From Hypericum androsaemum (Eukaryota > Streptophyta > Magnoliopsida > Malpighiales > Hypericaceae), in the NCBI GenBank assembly GCA_963995505.1, contig OZ023192.1, positions 1,952,001-2,016,000 of the forward strand: a stretch of 64,000 nucleotides of DNA, in the 5' to 3' direction. A model generated the notes under the pieces. The model saw nothing but the letters and a program-made list of their open reading frames with translations. It was not told the origin of the DNA and ran no database searches. Positions 48,037 through 62,276 of this stretch are shown here, piece after piece; positions within the stretch are counted from its first letter, which is position 1, and every line of letters starts with the position of its first letter. The translations under genes and the position numbers were made by a program.

Positions 48037-51000
48037 CTTGTCACTTTTAACAGATAATATATGTGTGTGAAGAAATGTGAATACAATGATTTGTGCTTGA
48101 AATCCGTGAAGTTGTATATGAATTGTAGTTCCCCAATATTTTCACTGATAGTGCACCAATAAATGGTCACATGTACGAAAACAGGTTTGTTTTAATTTAA
48201 CCAAACTTAGAATTGTCGAATGCAACGGTATTAGAAAACTTTAGAGAGAAAAGTTTGCAAAGTTCATAGCAACGATCGAATTTGAACATAAATTAGTTAT
48301 ACCAGATAATTTCGACCAAATTAAAGTGATCTAAATTGGAAGTACTTAGTGCAGTTTGACCCTTTATAAATGTAAAATAACTTCACATGTCTGTCTGTTG
48401 CTAAAAGGTTTTAAGTAGTATATACTTAGATTTTTCATACAAATAACTTATAATCTCGAAATTATAGAGAACTACATATAATACACAGACATGCATAGAA
48501 ATGTGCATACATATAACACGTAGTCAACTTGTGCCTCGAGGATGTGGTGCCGATTAAGTAATCCATTTTGTTATTTATACGTATATAAAAAGCAGTTTGT
48601 TGTTTATAATCGAGGAGTTCTTTTAAGTATTTTTCTGGATAACGACATGTTTTTGGGTCTGCTTATAAAAGTTAAACGTCCTAGAGAGCAAATTATATAA
48701 TTGTGTGTTATCTCTGTCTGGTCACCATCAATTAATCCACACCTAATTAAATTAAATATATATAATCTCCAATGAGAAACATAGGGGGTATAGGTTTAGG
48801 CTGATTAATAACCAGAAAAGCTAATTTAATGAATTTCATATATTTTTTGGTACGAATGAAAGAGGCCACTAAAAGTTTACCGGTGACAGTGAACTAAATT
48901 GTGTGCTGAAATTTAGATGGTCCATGTCCATGTAGATTAAATACATAATTGCTACTATATAAATTCACTATGAGGTTTCACAAAATAAGAATTTCTACCT
49001 AAAATTTTGCTAATGAAATAATTTTGAAAATTATATCAGTTACATATAGATATTAATATATAAGAATAGCTGATGTTAAGGACCATTTGATCTAACAGTA
49101 CAATGCATACATGAATAAACTGAGGTCCAGGATTCGATCCATGGTAGGTGTAACTTGGCGTAAATATTTACCTTTAAAAAAATATATGAATAGCTGATGG
49201 GTATTACCTACACTATCTATTAGCACAAGACAATTATAAACATTCTTTAAAAAATATGGTATGATTGGTCCGACCGTGACTCAACACTGAGGTCAGAACT
49301 TCTTATACTAAAACTTGGAGGGTGGTTGGATCGGTATGGTTAACATTGTTGATCGCATATCCAACTGGTTGATTCACTAGGTTGAATAAGCCGGACGAGA
49401 ATAAACTGATCAAAAATTATTTTTATAACAATATAATTTTTTAGAATTTTAGTAAAATTAAAAGTGATTAAATTAAGATTATGATACTATGGTATTTAAA
49501 ATTATTTATTATTAATAATAAAATATCTAGAAAAATTCCAACACATAATTATGTATGTAACATATGATTGAAAGATTCTTCCCACCCATTTTTTAAAACA
49601 TTGCTTATACAAAACATATTCTTTGTATTGAAATGTGAGCTAGGAAGTTTGTACTCAGAATTTATGAGCATCTGAATAATTATTAAGTTTGGCATATGAT
49701 GTATAAAACTACTTCGATACTATGTTTATATAAATACGATATACCATCATATAGGGGGTCACTGTAATCGTAATAGCTAAGTGTGGTACAGTGTTAAACA
49801 AATAATTATTAATTAATAGCTACAAAGTTGTAGCTGCTAATAATAAATGAGATTCACCCAAATGTTAATTAATTATATTACATTGTTAATCAAAGAGGTG
49901 GAAAAAAGGAGCAGAAAGGAAGAAAAAAGGGGGGCTCTTCCTATATAGCTTTAGGAATAAAAGATTATTGATATACAATTAACAGTCGGATAATTATTTT
50001 TGCCTTAGTGCCGCCATTGCCACCCTCCAAAAAAGCTTAATCGGCCTAAAATGGTGACCACTTGTCCCACCTCCCATGCCCACTAGCTCTGCTGCCATCT
50101 AAACATTAATTAGTCTAGGCCTGGCATTTCCCTGTTGCTCATCTCTTAAATTAACCCGTACGTAGAGAATTCTACGCTAATTATATGTAATATATAAATA
50201 TCTTATATTTAATAAAATTTAACTTATAAAAAAGTAACTAGATTGTTTGTTTCAGATGAGTAAAGCCCAACAACGTTTGTGGTAAAATTATTTGGTAGGT
50301 AGAGTTTTGAAGAATTTTGTGGTTTTGAGTTAATTAGAAAGCATTAATTATGATTCATTTGGTATATAACAAGCAATTGGGCACTATATGATTCATTCTC
50401 TTTCATGATAGAGGAAGTTGTTATAGTTTAATCATAACTTTTGACCTCAAGCAATAGAATGAAGCATTGTTAAAAAAAATTAGCAAAAATCATGCCGCAG
50501 TTAAAAAATTATATGTGACTCAAACTTATACTTGGCGCAATAACATGTTATTTCCAAAATTTTATAGTGCAAGATTGATTGTTAGTTATGCACACCCAAA
50601 ACAAAATAAAGTTCTCTCAAATCTGTGTACCTTCAGTATTAAAATCATACAAGCAAAATTAACCACACAAAAAAATCATATAAGCAAACAACCAATAGAG
50701 CTCGGAGACCATGGAATGGCAAAGGGAAAATGAAGCTCTCATTGTAAAATCTGTGATAGCTAGATTGCCTAATTGCAAATAATGGCGATTGAAGTTGTCA
50801 ATTGGATTGCGAATAGATTTAAATTAAACTCATGTCCACCCAATTATCCACCGGAGGAGCTAATCAATCTTTTGTCTAATGACTTTCCAACATATAAGTA
50901 AATATTTTAAGTCTAAAAAACAACCAATAGAGCTTTGGGTCAGGATTAATACCGGTTTAAAATTTTCATAAATTTCTCTAAGTTGTTAAAGTTTCCTTAA

Positions 51001-51625
51001 CGTTTTAATTCTTTTTTAATTTTAAGCATTTCTTAATTTTCTTAAAAATCTTTAGATTTTCTATATTTTCTTTAAATTTTCATCTACAACTTAAAATCTT
51101 AAAATAATAGATAGGTAAATTATTTATACTTATAAATAAATTCACAACAATCGTAACTAAGAATGTCATAATTTCAATAAATCAAATACTTTGATGTATA
51201 GGACATAAATTCCCCCTATGCAATTGTAATAAGAAAATGTCGATGAGAGGCTGTGGCCACCCTGTCCTCTTTTATGGAGACGTCCTTTTCTAATCTTAAA
51301 CACGCCTTAAGGCAGTAGTAGCTCATTTTTACTTGTAGGACCTGAAAGCTATGTAGATCTTTCCAATTATTATTACTTCAACTCCCACTTTATCATTTCA
51401 TTTCAATTTCGATTTCGATTAATATCAGAAATTCAACGAAAAAACTATACTATAATATACTCCTCTCTTTCCTCCTACTCTCATTCCTTCTTCCTCCTCT
51501 AGAGAGAGAGATATCTTGAATAACCCTTTAAACCCACCAAGTATTATAAAATGAAGGCCAATTCACAAAAACCTTAATCTCATGAACCAATTAGTTTAGA
51601 TATATATATACACTTGCTTCTTTAG

Positions 51626-51628
<3 letters not shown>
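48037..51628. other. gene-free AT-rich stretch upstream of the NAC gene
   Basis: About 3.6 kb without a supported gene. A family 2 SINE-like fragment lies at about 49080-49182 (TTTGATCTAACAGTACAATG, then AGGATTCGATCC, then ATTTACCTTTAAAAAA). The 50467-50733 open frame has no family resemblance. The last few hundred bases are the NAC promoter and leader. Confidence 0.45.
49080..49182 (+). mobile_element. SINE-like copy, family 2
   Basis: A-box-like TGATCTAACAGTACAATG, B-box AGGATTCGATCC and 3' tail AAATATTTACCTTTAAAAAA match the arrangement of the units at 38583 and 38822 with substantial divergence. Confidence 0.5.

Positions 51629-51661
<33 letters not shown>
51629..51661. repeat. (CT)n microsatellite in the NAC gene leader
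   Basis: About 16 CT units end nine bases before the NAC start codon. CT-rich leaders are common in plant genes. The run could be length-polymorphic and might affect expression. Confidence 0.85.
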
Positions 51662-51665
<4 letters not shown>

Positions 51666-51669
51666 TTTT

Positions 51670-53461
51670 ATGGCACTTGCAACAACAACCATGAGCCACA
51701 ACAACAACAACAACGATGATACTACTAGCAACACCAACAACCACCAGAAGAGCAATAGCGTGAACGATAAGGACGAAGACGAGCACGAGCACGACATGGT
51801 GATGCCCGGATTTCGCTTCCACCCGACCGAGGAGGAGCTCGTCGAGTTCTACCTTCGACGTAAGGTCGAGGGCAAGCGTTTCAACGTTGAGCTCATCACT
51901 TTCTTGGACCTTTATCGCTATGACCCTTGGGAGCTTCCTGGTACTCATTTAATCCTCCTTAGCTTCTTTTTTTCTCTCCCCTTTTAATAACCCGTGACTT
52001 CACTTGTTGTGATTTCATCGATTCACAAACAATTAATTCAGATTCGAACTCGAGACTTGCTCCTTTTTTCTCCTCTCTTTTTAATGACACGCTTATATGT
52101 ATGACTTTTTGCTTGGTTTGTTTGGTTCAGCCTTGGCCGCAATTGGGGAGAAAGAATGGTACTTCTATGTGCCGAGGGACCGCAAGTACCGGAACGGTGA
52201 CCGGCCGAACAGGGTGACGACGTCCGGGTACTGGAAGGCGACCGGAGCCGACCGGATGATCAGGAGTGAGACCTCCAGGTCAATTGGGTTGAAGAAAACC
52301 CTAGTTTTCTACTCCGGGAAGGCTCCTAAGGGCGTCCGATCTAGCTGGATCATGAACGAGTATAGATTGCCTCAACACGAGACTGAAAGATACCAAAAGG
52401 TATATTTAATCATATACTGTATATATGTACCACATGTATCATCATGTATGAGTATAATTGTTTGATTAAATTTCTCAATTACGAAAGTCATCTCGATTGA
52501 AAATTAAAAAAGACTGATCTTGCCTTTCTTAAAAGAAGTTAAATTTAAGACACGGGTGTTGGTTTGGAGCCTGATTTGGAAGTGGGTTCTAATCATCTAT
52601 AGCTAATGAGGAAATTAATATTTTCATCTAATTAACTGTAGTAGTGACACTTGCTTAACCAATCTTGTTTTTTACTTGGTGGAGCTTTTTGTTATTTTCT
52701 TCATGTACGTCTTGGCGGCTTCCATTTATATAAGCAAGAATTATAGCTTTTCTGATTCTATGTAGGCCGAGATTTCGCTCTGCCGGGTGTACAAGAGAGC
52801 TGGGGTTGAAGATCACCCGTCACTGCCTCGTTCTTTCCCGTCTAGGCCGGCCGCGACGCGTGGGCCGCTGTCGTCGGAGCATAAGAAGCAAGCTCTTCAT
52901 CAGCATCATCATCAGCATCAGCTCTCCGTGCATCCTTTCGGAGGGCAATCGCAACAGATGGAACCCGAAAAGGTGGGCGAGACGGATGGGAGTAGCAGCT
53001 CGGATGTTACCACTGCCCTAGGACTCTCCAAGCAAGCCAATAATGGGTACAATCCAGTGCCTCCAATAGCAACAACACTAGCAATCCCAACTTCTTTTGA
53101 TGAAGAAGGGCTGTTCCTCAACCAGCCTAACAAACAATCCTCCTTCTCTTTAGTCCCCAATTGCTCCACCAACATCTTCGCAGGGCCCTTGTCAAACCCC
53201 GTCGATGATCTACACCGATTAGTTAACTACCAACAAGCTTACATTAACCATCATCATCAGCATCAGCAACAACAATTTTATGGTCAGCACCAACACCAAC
53301 CTTCACCATTATCCAATGTGACCCTCCAGGCTCATCAGCCACTCTCCCTGAACATGCTACCGAGCTCTCTACCCGCTGCTGCTACCGCCTTTTCGGAGAG
53401 GTTGTGGGAGTGGAACCCGATTCAAGAAGCAGCCAGAGACGACCACAGCTCTTTCAAGTAA
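51670..53461 (+). CDS. NAC035: NAC domain transcription factor, LOV1/NAC035-like
   Basis: A plant-specific DNA-binding transcription factor in the nucleus. Exons 51670-51940, 52131-52399 and 52766-53461 with GT-AG introns; 411 aa. The NAC domain spans about 46-191: subdomain [18 protein letters not shown], then [26 protein letters not shown], the DNA-contacting [38 protein letters not shown] and [11 protein letters not shown]. The two introns within the NAC domain sit where most NAC genes have them. Residues 1-45 are Asn/Asp/Glu-rich. The C-terminal activation region is His/Gln-rich with low-complexity runs. The [20 protein letters not shown] stretch is typical of the LOV1/NAC035 group, linked in Arabidopsis to flowering time and cold response. 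Orthology is my reading from memory of the family, not a computed result. Confidence 0.9.
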
Positions 53462-56400
53462 TGTACCATGAACTGCATGCACAAATATATATAACTATAT
53501 TTATATATATACAATTAGGTCATGTGCCTTACTGTATGTTAAATTAATTAATCAGAGATACGGATTAATTAACTAGCTAGACAGCCCTATTTAATTGTTT
53601 ACTCTCTAATGTCTTTAGATTCTGAATCGATTAAGTATGTGGCTACTCATATTGTCCCATAATGTATGATGATCAATTGTCTTGGCAAAGTAGGGTTTCG
53701 GATAAAGGACTCTTCAATCGTTAATTTTATATTTTTATGTGTTACTAAGTGAAATTTTTTCTTTGGTTGGCCATTAAGTTGGAGGAACATATATCATTTG
53801 GAATACAATTCTGGTTGTGGTGGATTAATGTCCGATCTAGTTTATAAGTATGAAAAGTTCATGCAGCATGTTAAGAATTCAATTCTCTTAATATTTAACC
53901 AAAAAGATATAACTCTTTTCACTGATATATTGGACTTAACCTTTATCCAGATGTAAGATTTTTAAAAAAATTGAGTTGTTAAAGATAATTTTGGATTAGA
54001 TATATAGAATCTAACTTGTGTATCAAGTGACACCTAAAATTAGTAACATTAAGTGAACAATTTAGTACTTAGATATTGCATATCATAGATTTCGTTCGAT
54101 ATTTGTTATCTGATATATAAAGTGTAGTATTCTTGGTAATGGTGGTGTAACTAAATCTTGGGGTTCTTTTGGGAGTAATATTATTCCACTTAAAAAAAGC
54201 TTACAGATTAGTATTTTTTTTAAGTTTGAATTTGTATTAGTTACCCAGAAAAAATAACAATAACAGCAAGCCCAAATACTGAAAAGAGAAATAACATGAA
54301 CATAGTTTCAATTGAAATGAAACACCTGAACAATAGAAGTGTATATATGTGATACTACTTTAAAGAACAAATAATGTAAAGTCTACTTAAGTTTTTTTTT
54401 GGTCAAGTTTTTTTTTCGGTCAAGAAGTTTACTTCAGTTTACACAGCTCCTATATTTGGAGTGAATTAAATTAGTTAATGTGCTTGTCATTTTTTCTTAC
54501 TTAATCATAAGAGCACAATACTCTACTCCCCAAGTAAATGAATTATGTAAAAGACTTATCTCATGCATCAAATTCCCTTCGTGGAAGAGTTACATGATTA
54601 ACAATAATTTATAATTCAATTCTTCGGTTACTAGTACAAAACGTAAATGAATTATCGAAAAAGATGACTTATCTTTAGAGAATGATATTCTCATAGATAA
54701 AATCTCTTGCATAGTCCACACTAATGAATCCATGCAAAACCTAGAAGCATGTCTTGCCTTGTGAATGTCTTGTCTTACACACTGAGAGGTCAACTACTGA
54801 GAGGGTCAACCGGCTAAGAAATGATGAAGCCATCCTCATAATGGGATATAGAGGCTCAGCCACCGAGGAGACAATGGTTACATGTAAATGCTGGCTGGCA
54901 GCACATCAGCGGACAATAGATTTGGATTTATTAAAAAAGAATTTGAGTTCAAGTCTCACTAATGTAAAAAAAAATATTATCGCGAATCACTCTTAAATAG
55001 AGTCCGACAACTTGAATGTCATAGCTTAAGACAAAAAAAATAGAACAGGAAAAGCTTTGTCTCGTTCTGGCTTAGTTTGTTTGTGTATGTGTCTGCATTT
55101 AAACTACCTCCTCAAAGGAATCTTGTCTTTGGCAGGGACAATGTCAGAGGGTCACCACCTAGATATGTATATGGGGACCAATCTTATAATCCCACTCTTT
55201 CCATCACCCATAAGATTATTACTACATCGATTTTATCGTAGTAAATACTCTATACTTGGTCGTTGACATTGGAATATACATTCGTCGCCCAAATTACTCG
55301 GTATCTAAATATTCATTAGTCGACTAATTTATATTCGAGTAAATCAGAATTGCAGACGGAGACAAACTCTCCCTGCCAAATTTTAGTATTGCTACATTTA
55401 AAGAGCTCCAACTCAAAATATCATATTAAGCTGAAAAACTGTCTGATAATCAATCTAAGTATTTGACAATACATTCGTGTGCTATCTAACACTTGGAAAA
55501 AAAATTACAAGATCTCTACTACGATGGAGAAGTGAACTGTCATGAGTGTATTTTGTCAAAACATATATCAAAGATTCAAATGTACATAATTTCAACATGT
55601 TTAAGGGACCATGTAGATGATCCATAAACCCATTTAGCAGCACTAAGGTAGTAGTTTCTTGTTTACACCTTCTGTTATTTGAACACTCGTCGGATAGATT
55701 AATCTAGGTTTGAGTCAGATAAGATCTTTAAACATGACAAAACTCTCTTAAATAATATTAAACACTGTCGTATTTCGAAAGTTGAAATCGAAACATCTTT
55801 ATTAAAGCGTAGCAATTGATGGTGAGGCCTAGATGACATAGCTCTGCAGCTGTAATTTGGTTCGTGACTCTAATGAATTATTGCTATACAAAAAGTCGAA
55901 GTGGGGGAGAGAGAGAGCCGCATGTGCAAAATTTTGGTGGGCATGTCATGTGGGCGAGGCGTTTCTGGTGGGCTGGTAGAGAGGTCCAATTCACGACAAG
56001 ATTTACTGTGAGTTTTGTGACCTAACAGTAGCTACGAGGTACGCTGTGTACTATAATTTATTCTTCTTAGGTGATGTAACTCCGATTTAGTTATTCAGAG
56101 TCGAAACTTATTAAACTCAGAAGGATTTTTTTAATAGTATATTTTTTTTCTTCGAGAGTTAACTTATTGATTAGTACTTTTGCATTTTTTTTTCCCATAC
56201 TTGGATAGGTCTAAGCAACTGGGTGCTGGTTAACTTGGCATCGCTTGTACTAGATGGAAACGTTTCATTTTAAATTTTAATTTTAATCAAAGTTTATTAG
56301 TTTTAATGTTATTTTCACGGTTCGTAATTTTTCTTATTTTATTTTGTATCGAATTTAGATAATTAAAAAGAAATAAACTTTCTAGACTTCATAAAAATTT

Positions 56401-57655
56401 TAGAAACTCGTTTTCTTCAAAATGTTTGTCAAGTCAAATTTAACAAAAAAAAACTGTTAAGATATGAGGTTAAATTTGTAAGTGTGGAAATCGTTAATTT
56501 ATAAGGGTAAAAAAAATTTTAATTTCATCATTTTAAATATTTGTCAAGTACGTTGGCCATGGGTATAAATTTGCCCATGAATGTCTTGTGAATTGCTATA
56601 ATTGATATTCATATTATACACATGCCGATATAATTTTTTCCTGCAAAACTGTCAGTGCTCCAAGTCCTTTAATACAGACGAAACATAATTTTAATTGGGA
56701 AATTAAGGACTCGGTGGAGCAATACATAATTCTTCAAAAGGAGTAATATGAAAATTTTGTTCTTCACATGCATAGCTCCTTCTCCCCATATTAATTCTCA
56801 TTGTCATTGGTGAGAGAGTGGCTTAATTTTTTTTTTAATTTTGAATTCGAAGTTTCGTGTACGTGTGAAATGAATTGAATCTTCATTAAATTAAAGTTTT
56901 ACATTGGAAGGGGCTCGTACATGGTTAATACCCAATTGAGCTAGTCATGAATTCCATAAAAAATTTCTTTCTTGATCAGACAATTCAACCTTAAAGCATA
57001 AGAAGTTGTCAAATTTAAGGAGTTATAGGGTTTAAACCCCGGCAGGGTAATAGTATAAAAAATTTACCGTAAAAAAACCTCAACCTTATGTTATTTCAAC
57101 TGCATCAAATAATTTTTATAATTGGTCAAGACTCCGCAACTAGTTGTGTCGTCTTTTGTAGTTCAGCTAGACTCAAACTCGAATGAATTAATTTACTGAA
57201 TGGTCGGATATCATGTTTCGACTATAAAAAAAGGCTGTTACTACACAAGCTGAAAGGTTTTACGATAGACGTCCAGTTACTGTATAGCTATTTGCTTCAA
57301 CATTTTCATCCGGTTACTTTTGATATTTCTTACCAATTTCCGTTTGTCTCTTGGAAAAAACCCCACTATTGAATATTACTCTTGATTTATTTTATTAGGA
57401 GGTCCAAAGTCCAAACTATACAAACCATTGTGTGATTAGCAACAAGTTTTTTGATTTTTCTTTCAAACAGTACATTTTATTAAATTTTAATTTTAATTCC
57501 TCCAAAATTTGAACTCTGACGGTTCGATATTTAATAATAATTCCAATACTACTGGGCCTGAAACAAAACCAGTGACCCAGCCTATTTACCTGGCCCAGCC
57601 CACGTTTCGAACCAGCCTAGCAGAATTCTGCACAACCAAACGATAAATAACGGTA
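53462..57655. other. gene-free stretch between NAC and DER genes
   Basis: About 4.2 kb between two convergent genes. The first 300 bases probably include the NAC 3' untranslated region; the last hundred or so before 57656 the DER 3' untranslated region. The rest is AT-rich. A tRNA-like B-box motif (GAGTTCAAGTCTC) occurs at about 54948, and a worn family 2 SINE-like piece at about 57000-57072 (GGGTTTAAACCCC, then AAAAATTTACCGTAAAA). Open frames at 54754 and 55057 show no family features. Confidence 0.45.
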
Positions 57656-60600
57656 TCACTGAGCAGCCACCTTTCTTTTGTCAGACAATATCTTTTTCGT
57701 CATTGTGCTTCTAGATTGGCCGGTCTTGTTGCACGTCCGGGGGACCGATCGTTGCATGATCCGGATAGGGATCCCACCCAGGTCAAAATCTTCTTTTAAC
57801 GACCTGGTCAGGAACCTCAGGTCCGTGTCCGAGAGTTGCGTCTGGCCGCTTGTGAACGCTACGAAAGTTGGTGGCCGAGCCTTCACCTGGGTGAAGTATT
57901 TTATCTTTGGTTTCGCGGCCTGGTCTTTCCATGAGTGCCTGCTCATAACCTGGAAATGTTGCAATAACAGACGGCCAAACTATCAGATCTTCTGATCCGT
58001 GTATTTCTACCTGGCACAAACCGACAGTTGAATGAGCAGAGAATTAAAAAGCAAGCACCAAATCATTCACCTTGACTAGCCACCGGTTAAGCCGAGCTGT
58101 TGACAACCTCAGACACCACTTTTCATATGCAGTAATGACCTGGTCCATAACAGCTTGACGTCCCCTGCCTTCCAATGCTGATGTAAACACAACTGGTATT
58201 CCAGTCACCTGCAGGCACAGCCATGTACTCCGTCATCTCGACACGGGCTAAGCTTATATGAAATGAAAATGTTGCAATAACCGGATAACATTCTGCATGT
58301 ATTTCAGAAGGTCGGGAAAAGCTTCTCATCCACCTTGAACGGCTCTCTCTCTCATATGCAAAAAAATGGAGCAACTCTTATTCCCTGAACCTCATGGGAG
58401 CATATATCAGTTAAATTCTTTAAACCGCACTTTTTGTTTTCGCCCGTTAAGGGCTAGAGCTTCTCATCTCCCAAAGCCAAAATGTCAGAAAACATGACTC
58501 TCGTATTCTTGCAAGTCAAACTTCATTATGAAAGCTATGCCACAGGTTACTGGTCCCTTATAAACAAATGATGGTCAAGAATTTCTATTATAAAAGAAAA
58601 AAGATTGAATAGCTAGATTTGGAGAGTTCTAGCATCCTGCACACATTCTGTATGGTTATGTAAAAAAGCATCAAACAATCTTTTTGCAGGTATCCAGGAG
58701 ACAATGGTTCAAATTTTACCAAGACAGTTTGAAACTGTCTTATTAGGTGCATGTTTGCAAGCCATGATGCTAAAAAGAAGCTTCATCCTATAAGAAATTA
58801 GAAGAATGTCTGTAAAATACTAAATGTGTATGGTATGGAAAGTTGCAACCAGACCTGAGGTATAACGGTTTGAATTTCAGTAGGAACAGCTTCCATAACC
58901 TTCTGAAATAGCCCCGAGTTCTCTTTTCGCCTCAGAATATCCATCTTATTCACAATAACAACCAAGGCACGCCCTTCGTCTACTGCCCTCCTAGCTATCA
59001 CTACTTCTGCATGTGTCATGCTTCGTCTGGTGTTTGCAATCTAATTATATAGACAAAACAAAGAGATGAAAACCGCTCACATTTGCTATTACACTACTGA
59101 AGTCAAAACAGATGTATAGATACACAAGGATGTAGATCCTTCGCTTTTATGGAAAGGTAACTCTTCAACACTCGGACAATGCTCAACAGAAGAGCATTAC
59201 GAAACCGAGCTATGATATCCAGCACTAACTCAACGATACTCTCTGTTTAAATCACTTCGGTAAATATTATTTGTTATGACGCTTGACACAAACCAAGGCT
59301 TACAAGGGTGAGTATTTGGTAAAACTAAAATATACATCTTGTGCAAGCCTCAAGTTGCAGTGGTACTTCAATGTCAACCAGGGTAACGAAAAGCGAAATT
59401 TCATTGAACTTCAACCTATTTTAAGAAACAGGTAGTTCCTGCAGAGCTTCAAATGAAGAAAAAGAAAATAGCATCATACGACTCACCTCTTCAGCATCGA
59501 GTACTAAAGCAACTACATGCGCCCTCATCAGATTTTTTCTTGATTGCACAATACTCAGTGATGATGGTCCTTTATCTTGCTTTGTCCTGTGCAACCAACC
59601 AGCAGTATCAACCTGAATAACGAAGTAAAAGTAAATCATGCAACCTAAAAGTATGATCCACAATCAAGTTTGGTGGACACAGTGGAAGAAAGCATATGCA
59701 TACAAAAGTCATCATTTGGTATAAATTCCCTTCTGTAACTATTAATCTTATGTATGCCAAATGAACAGAAGTTTTTGGCAGTGCAATTATATCAGTTTGC
59801 ACCTGCATAACACAAGATTAGATTCTGATCAGATCACAAAACTTCGGTACACTCTAAAATCTGTCATTTTATCAAAATGAGCAGAATGCGTTAGACCACT
59901 ATCTCTCAACTAACTTTTCATAATCACTGGTAGTACCTGACTAGCTAGGTAGGATAACCAAAGGAAGCAGTATCTCCCAGCGAAAAGTGAGAATTCAAAT
60001 CATCCTAGGCTTACCAAGTATACTGTTCTTCCTTGAAACTCAAACTGAGCCCGGATTGAATCCCTCGTCAAACCAGACTCTGGACCAACAAGAACGCGTT
60101 CTTCCTGTAACAATGTGTTAAGCATGGTTGACTTCCCCACATTAGGCCGGCCAACAAGTGCAAGCTGCAGTGGCAACTTTGATTCATCAGCATCACCAAG
60201 AATGTCATCTTGACAGGTTCCAGGATCATTGCTTTCCATACGCATACCTAATAGTCAGCCAACAGATGAGTGTTTCCATCTCGAATTTACAAGTCATACT
60301 TCAACAATATGTTTAATAAGACACATGACTATCGATAATTTGGTTTTTCAATATTATTAGGATTGCATCGAGTTGCTTGCAGCACATTTCTTCACGTATA
60401 AAATGAATCATTCAGATCAAGCAGCCTAAAAAGGTAAGACAAGAAAGCACCTTGCTGTAATAATAATTGTGAATACTTGCAAAACAAAATTTATTATTTC
60501 ACAAAACCTAATACCGTTCAGATTTAGTTGCACAAAAGACAAACAGTGTGATAAGCAACTAAGAAGCAGCAGATATAGTATTTTGGTGCCCCACCAGTCA

Positions 60601-62276
60601 TTGTAATAGCTTGGATGATATAAGCTCAAGGAATTACTTTTGTGACAGGATACGAACTCTGATCTTTAAAATAGTTGTACACAGCATTTATCATATTGAT
60701 AGCTCTCCTGAACCCCTATTTCTATTATCAGTTATTCTTTCCAATATAGAAAAAAAAAACTGGAAATAAACACTAGTTGACAAAGAAAAATAATGTCAAC
60801 AACAAACTGATTACCGTTTAAGACATGAAGCATATGATCCTCGAGCAGTGGCTGAAGGGCATCATGAAGTGCTGTCATTCCAAGACCAGTCTCAGCTGAT
60901 ATTGCAATAGGATCCCCAAAACCAAGCGCACATACTTCATCAGCAATATCAGCTATAGAGCCGGAACCATCACATAACGATTCACATTTATTCATTACTA
61001 TAATAGGTCTGACTCCAGGTGCGTGTTTACGCAACCATTTCCCAACCTCCAAATCCAATGGGTGCAAGCCCATCCTGACAATGAGATAAGACTATATTTA
61101 GTCGATGATTAAGTATCAAGTCTCTCCTGTCGTGCATTCTAAACATTTTTCACCACAAAAAGAACAGAAACTTGCAGAAACGTTGTCAACATTTTTGGAA
61201 TAGTAAAATGTCACTCCCTTGAGACTAGCTTAACAAATCACTGGGCCAATATATTTCTTTAAGCAGTAGGACTTTTAGGCCTGGCTCCACAGAAAAAGCG
61301 TACTTTCAACTTTTCAATACAGAATATGGGCTAACCTTGCATCAACGAGGAACACAACAAACTGAATCTTCGATAGAACATTTGCTGTCATGCCAGCTGT
61401 CCTTCCTAGAATAGAATCTGATGTTGCTTCAGTTTCTAATCCAGCTGAATCCAACACTCTAAACCGCAAGTTCCCTAGTTTCGCAAGTCCTTCCCTAATG
61501 TCTCGCGTGACATGGTCACCAGGGGTGTTATAAACTAGAGCTTCCCTCCTACGAATCAGCCTGACAAAAACTCATATTAAAGAAAACATCAGACTATTAG
61601 ATTCCTCAAAGTCAACTGTATAAACACTTTTTCCATGCTTACAGGAAAAATAGAACCGACCTATTAAAGAGGGCAGATTTCCCAACATTTGGCCGCCCAA
61701 CAAGAATAACACTCGGAAGCAGCTTTGCATCAATCTTGGTAAAGTCGAGCGGTTTTCCACTCATAAACTTTGGACCTTTGGTAACGCTGAAATCACCGGA
61801 ATGAGCTTCATGATCACTAGAATGAGCTTCCACACTACTAAGCAGCTCTTTTGGCTCCATCGAACATAATAGGCGTGCAAAACGAGCCTTTTGAGTGCCA
61901 ACACTCGCCAAATGCGATGCTGCCCAATGATGCACACAGTTCCCATTAAGAAATGCAGTAATAAACTCTCAATTGCAGTTCTTCATGCTCCGGAATGACT
62001 TCTTATTATTACGATCGTTGATGGGTTGCATAAGGACATTACAGACAGATGCTTCCGTTAACCGAATAGAGATGCATAACATATAAAAAAGGAAGTACCT
62101 GGAAGGACTTTGAAGAGAGAAGCGGAAGCTGATCTACGATCATGAGGCATCGTGAAGCTACAAATATTGCGGGCGCCATTGCGCCCGTACGCTTGCTCCT
62201 GAACTAAGAGGAGCCGGACCCACGACCGGGACAAGAACTCAGAACCCTTTCGCATCGTGCTCGTCATTCGGGACAT
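57656..62276 (-). CDS. DER: DER/EngA-type double GTPase, probably organellar
   Basis: A two-domain GTPase of the bacterial Der (EngA) family, which assists large ribosomal subunit assembly. Exons in transcript order: 62276-62099, 61919-61661, 61560-61336, 61074-60815, 60247-60015, 59612-59487, 59040-58855, 58208-58071, 57949-57656; 632 aa, all GT-AG. Residues 1 to about 45 are Arg/Ser-rich without acidic runs, like an organelle presequence. G domain 1: GRPNVGKS (134-141), DSAG (183-186), NKCE (249-252), SAETG (280-284). G domain 2: GRPNVGKS (340-347), DTAG (387-390), NKMD (458-461), TSALEG (498-503). A KH-like C-terminal domain (about 515-620) follows. Plants carry more than one nuclear DER gene; this one looks closest to the Arabidopsis At5g39960 type. 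Chloroplast versus mitochondrial targeting cannot be decided by eye. Confidence 0.9.

Noticed and set aside
50467..50733. 88-codon frame at 50467.
   Set aside because: Starts in an A-rich run, has no family features and is surrounded by AT-rich non-coding DNA.
54754..55266. Frames at 54754-54996 and 55057-55266 between NAC and DER.
   Set aside because: Composition is like intergenic DNA, no motif is seen, and no splice-compatible continuation was found.
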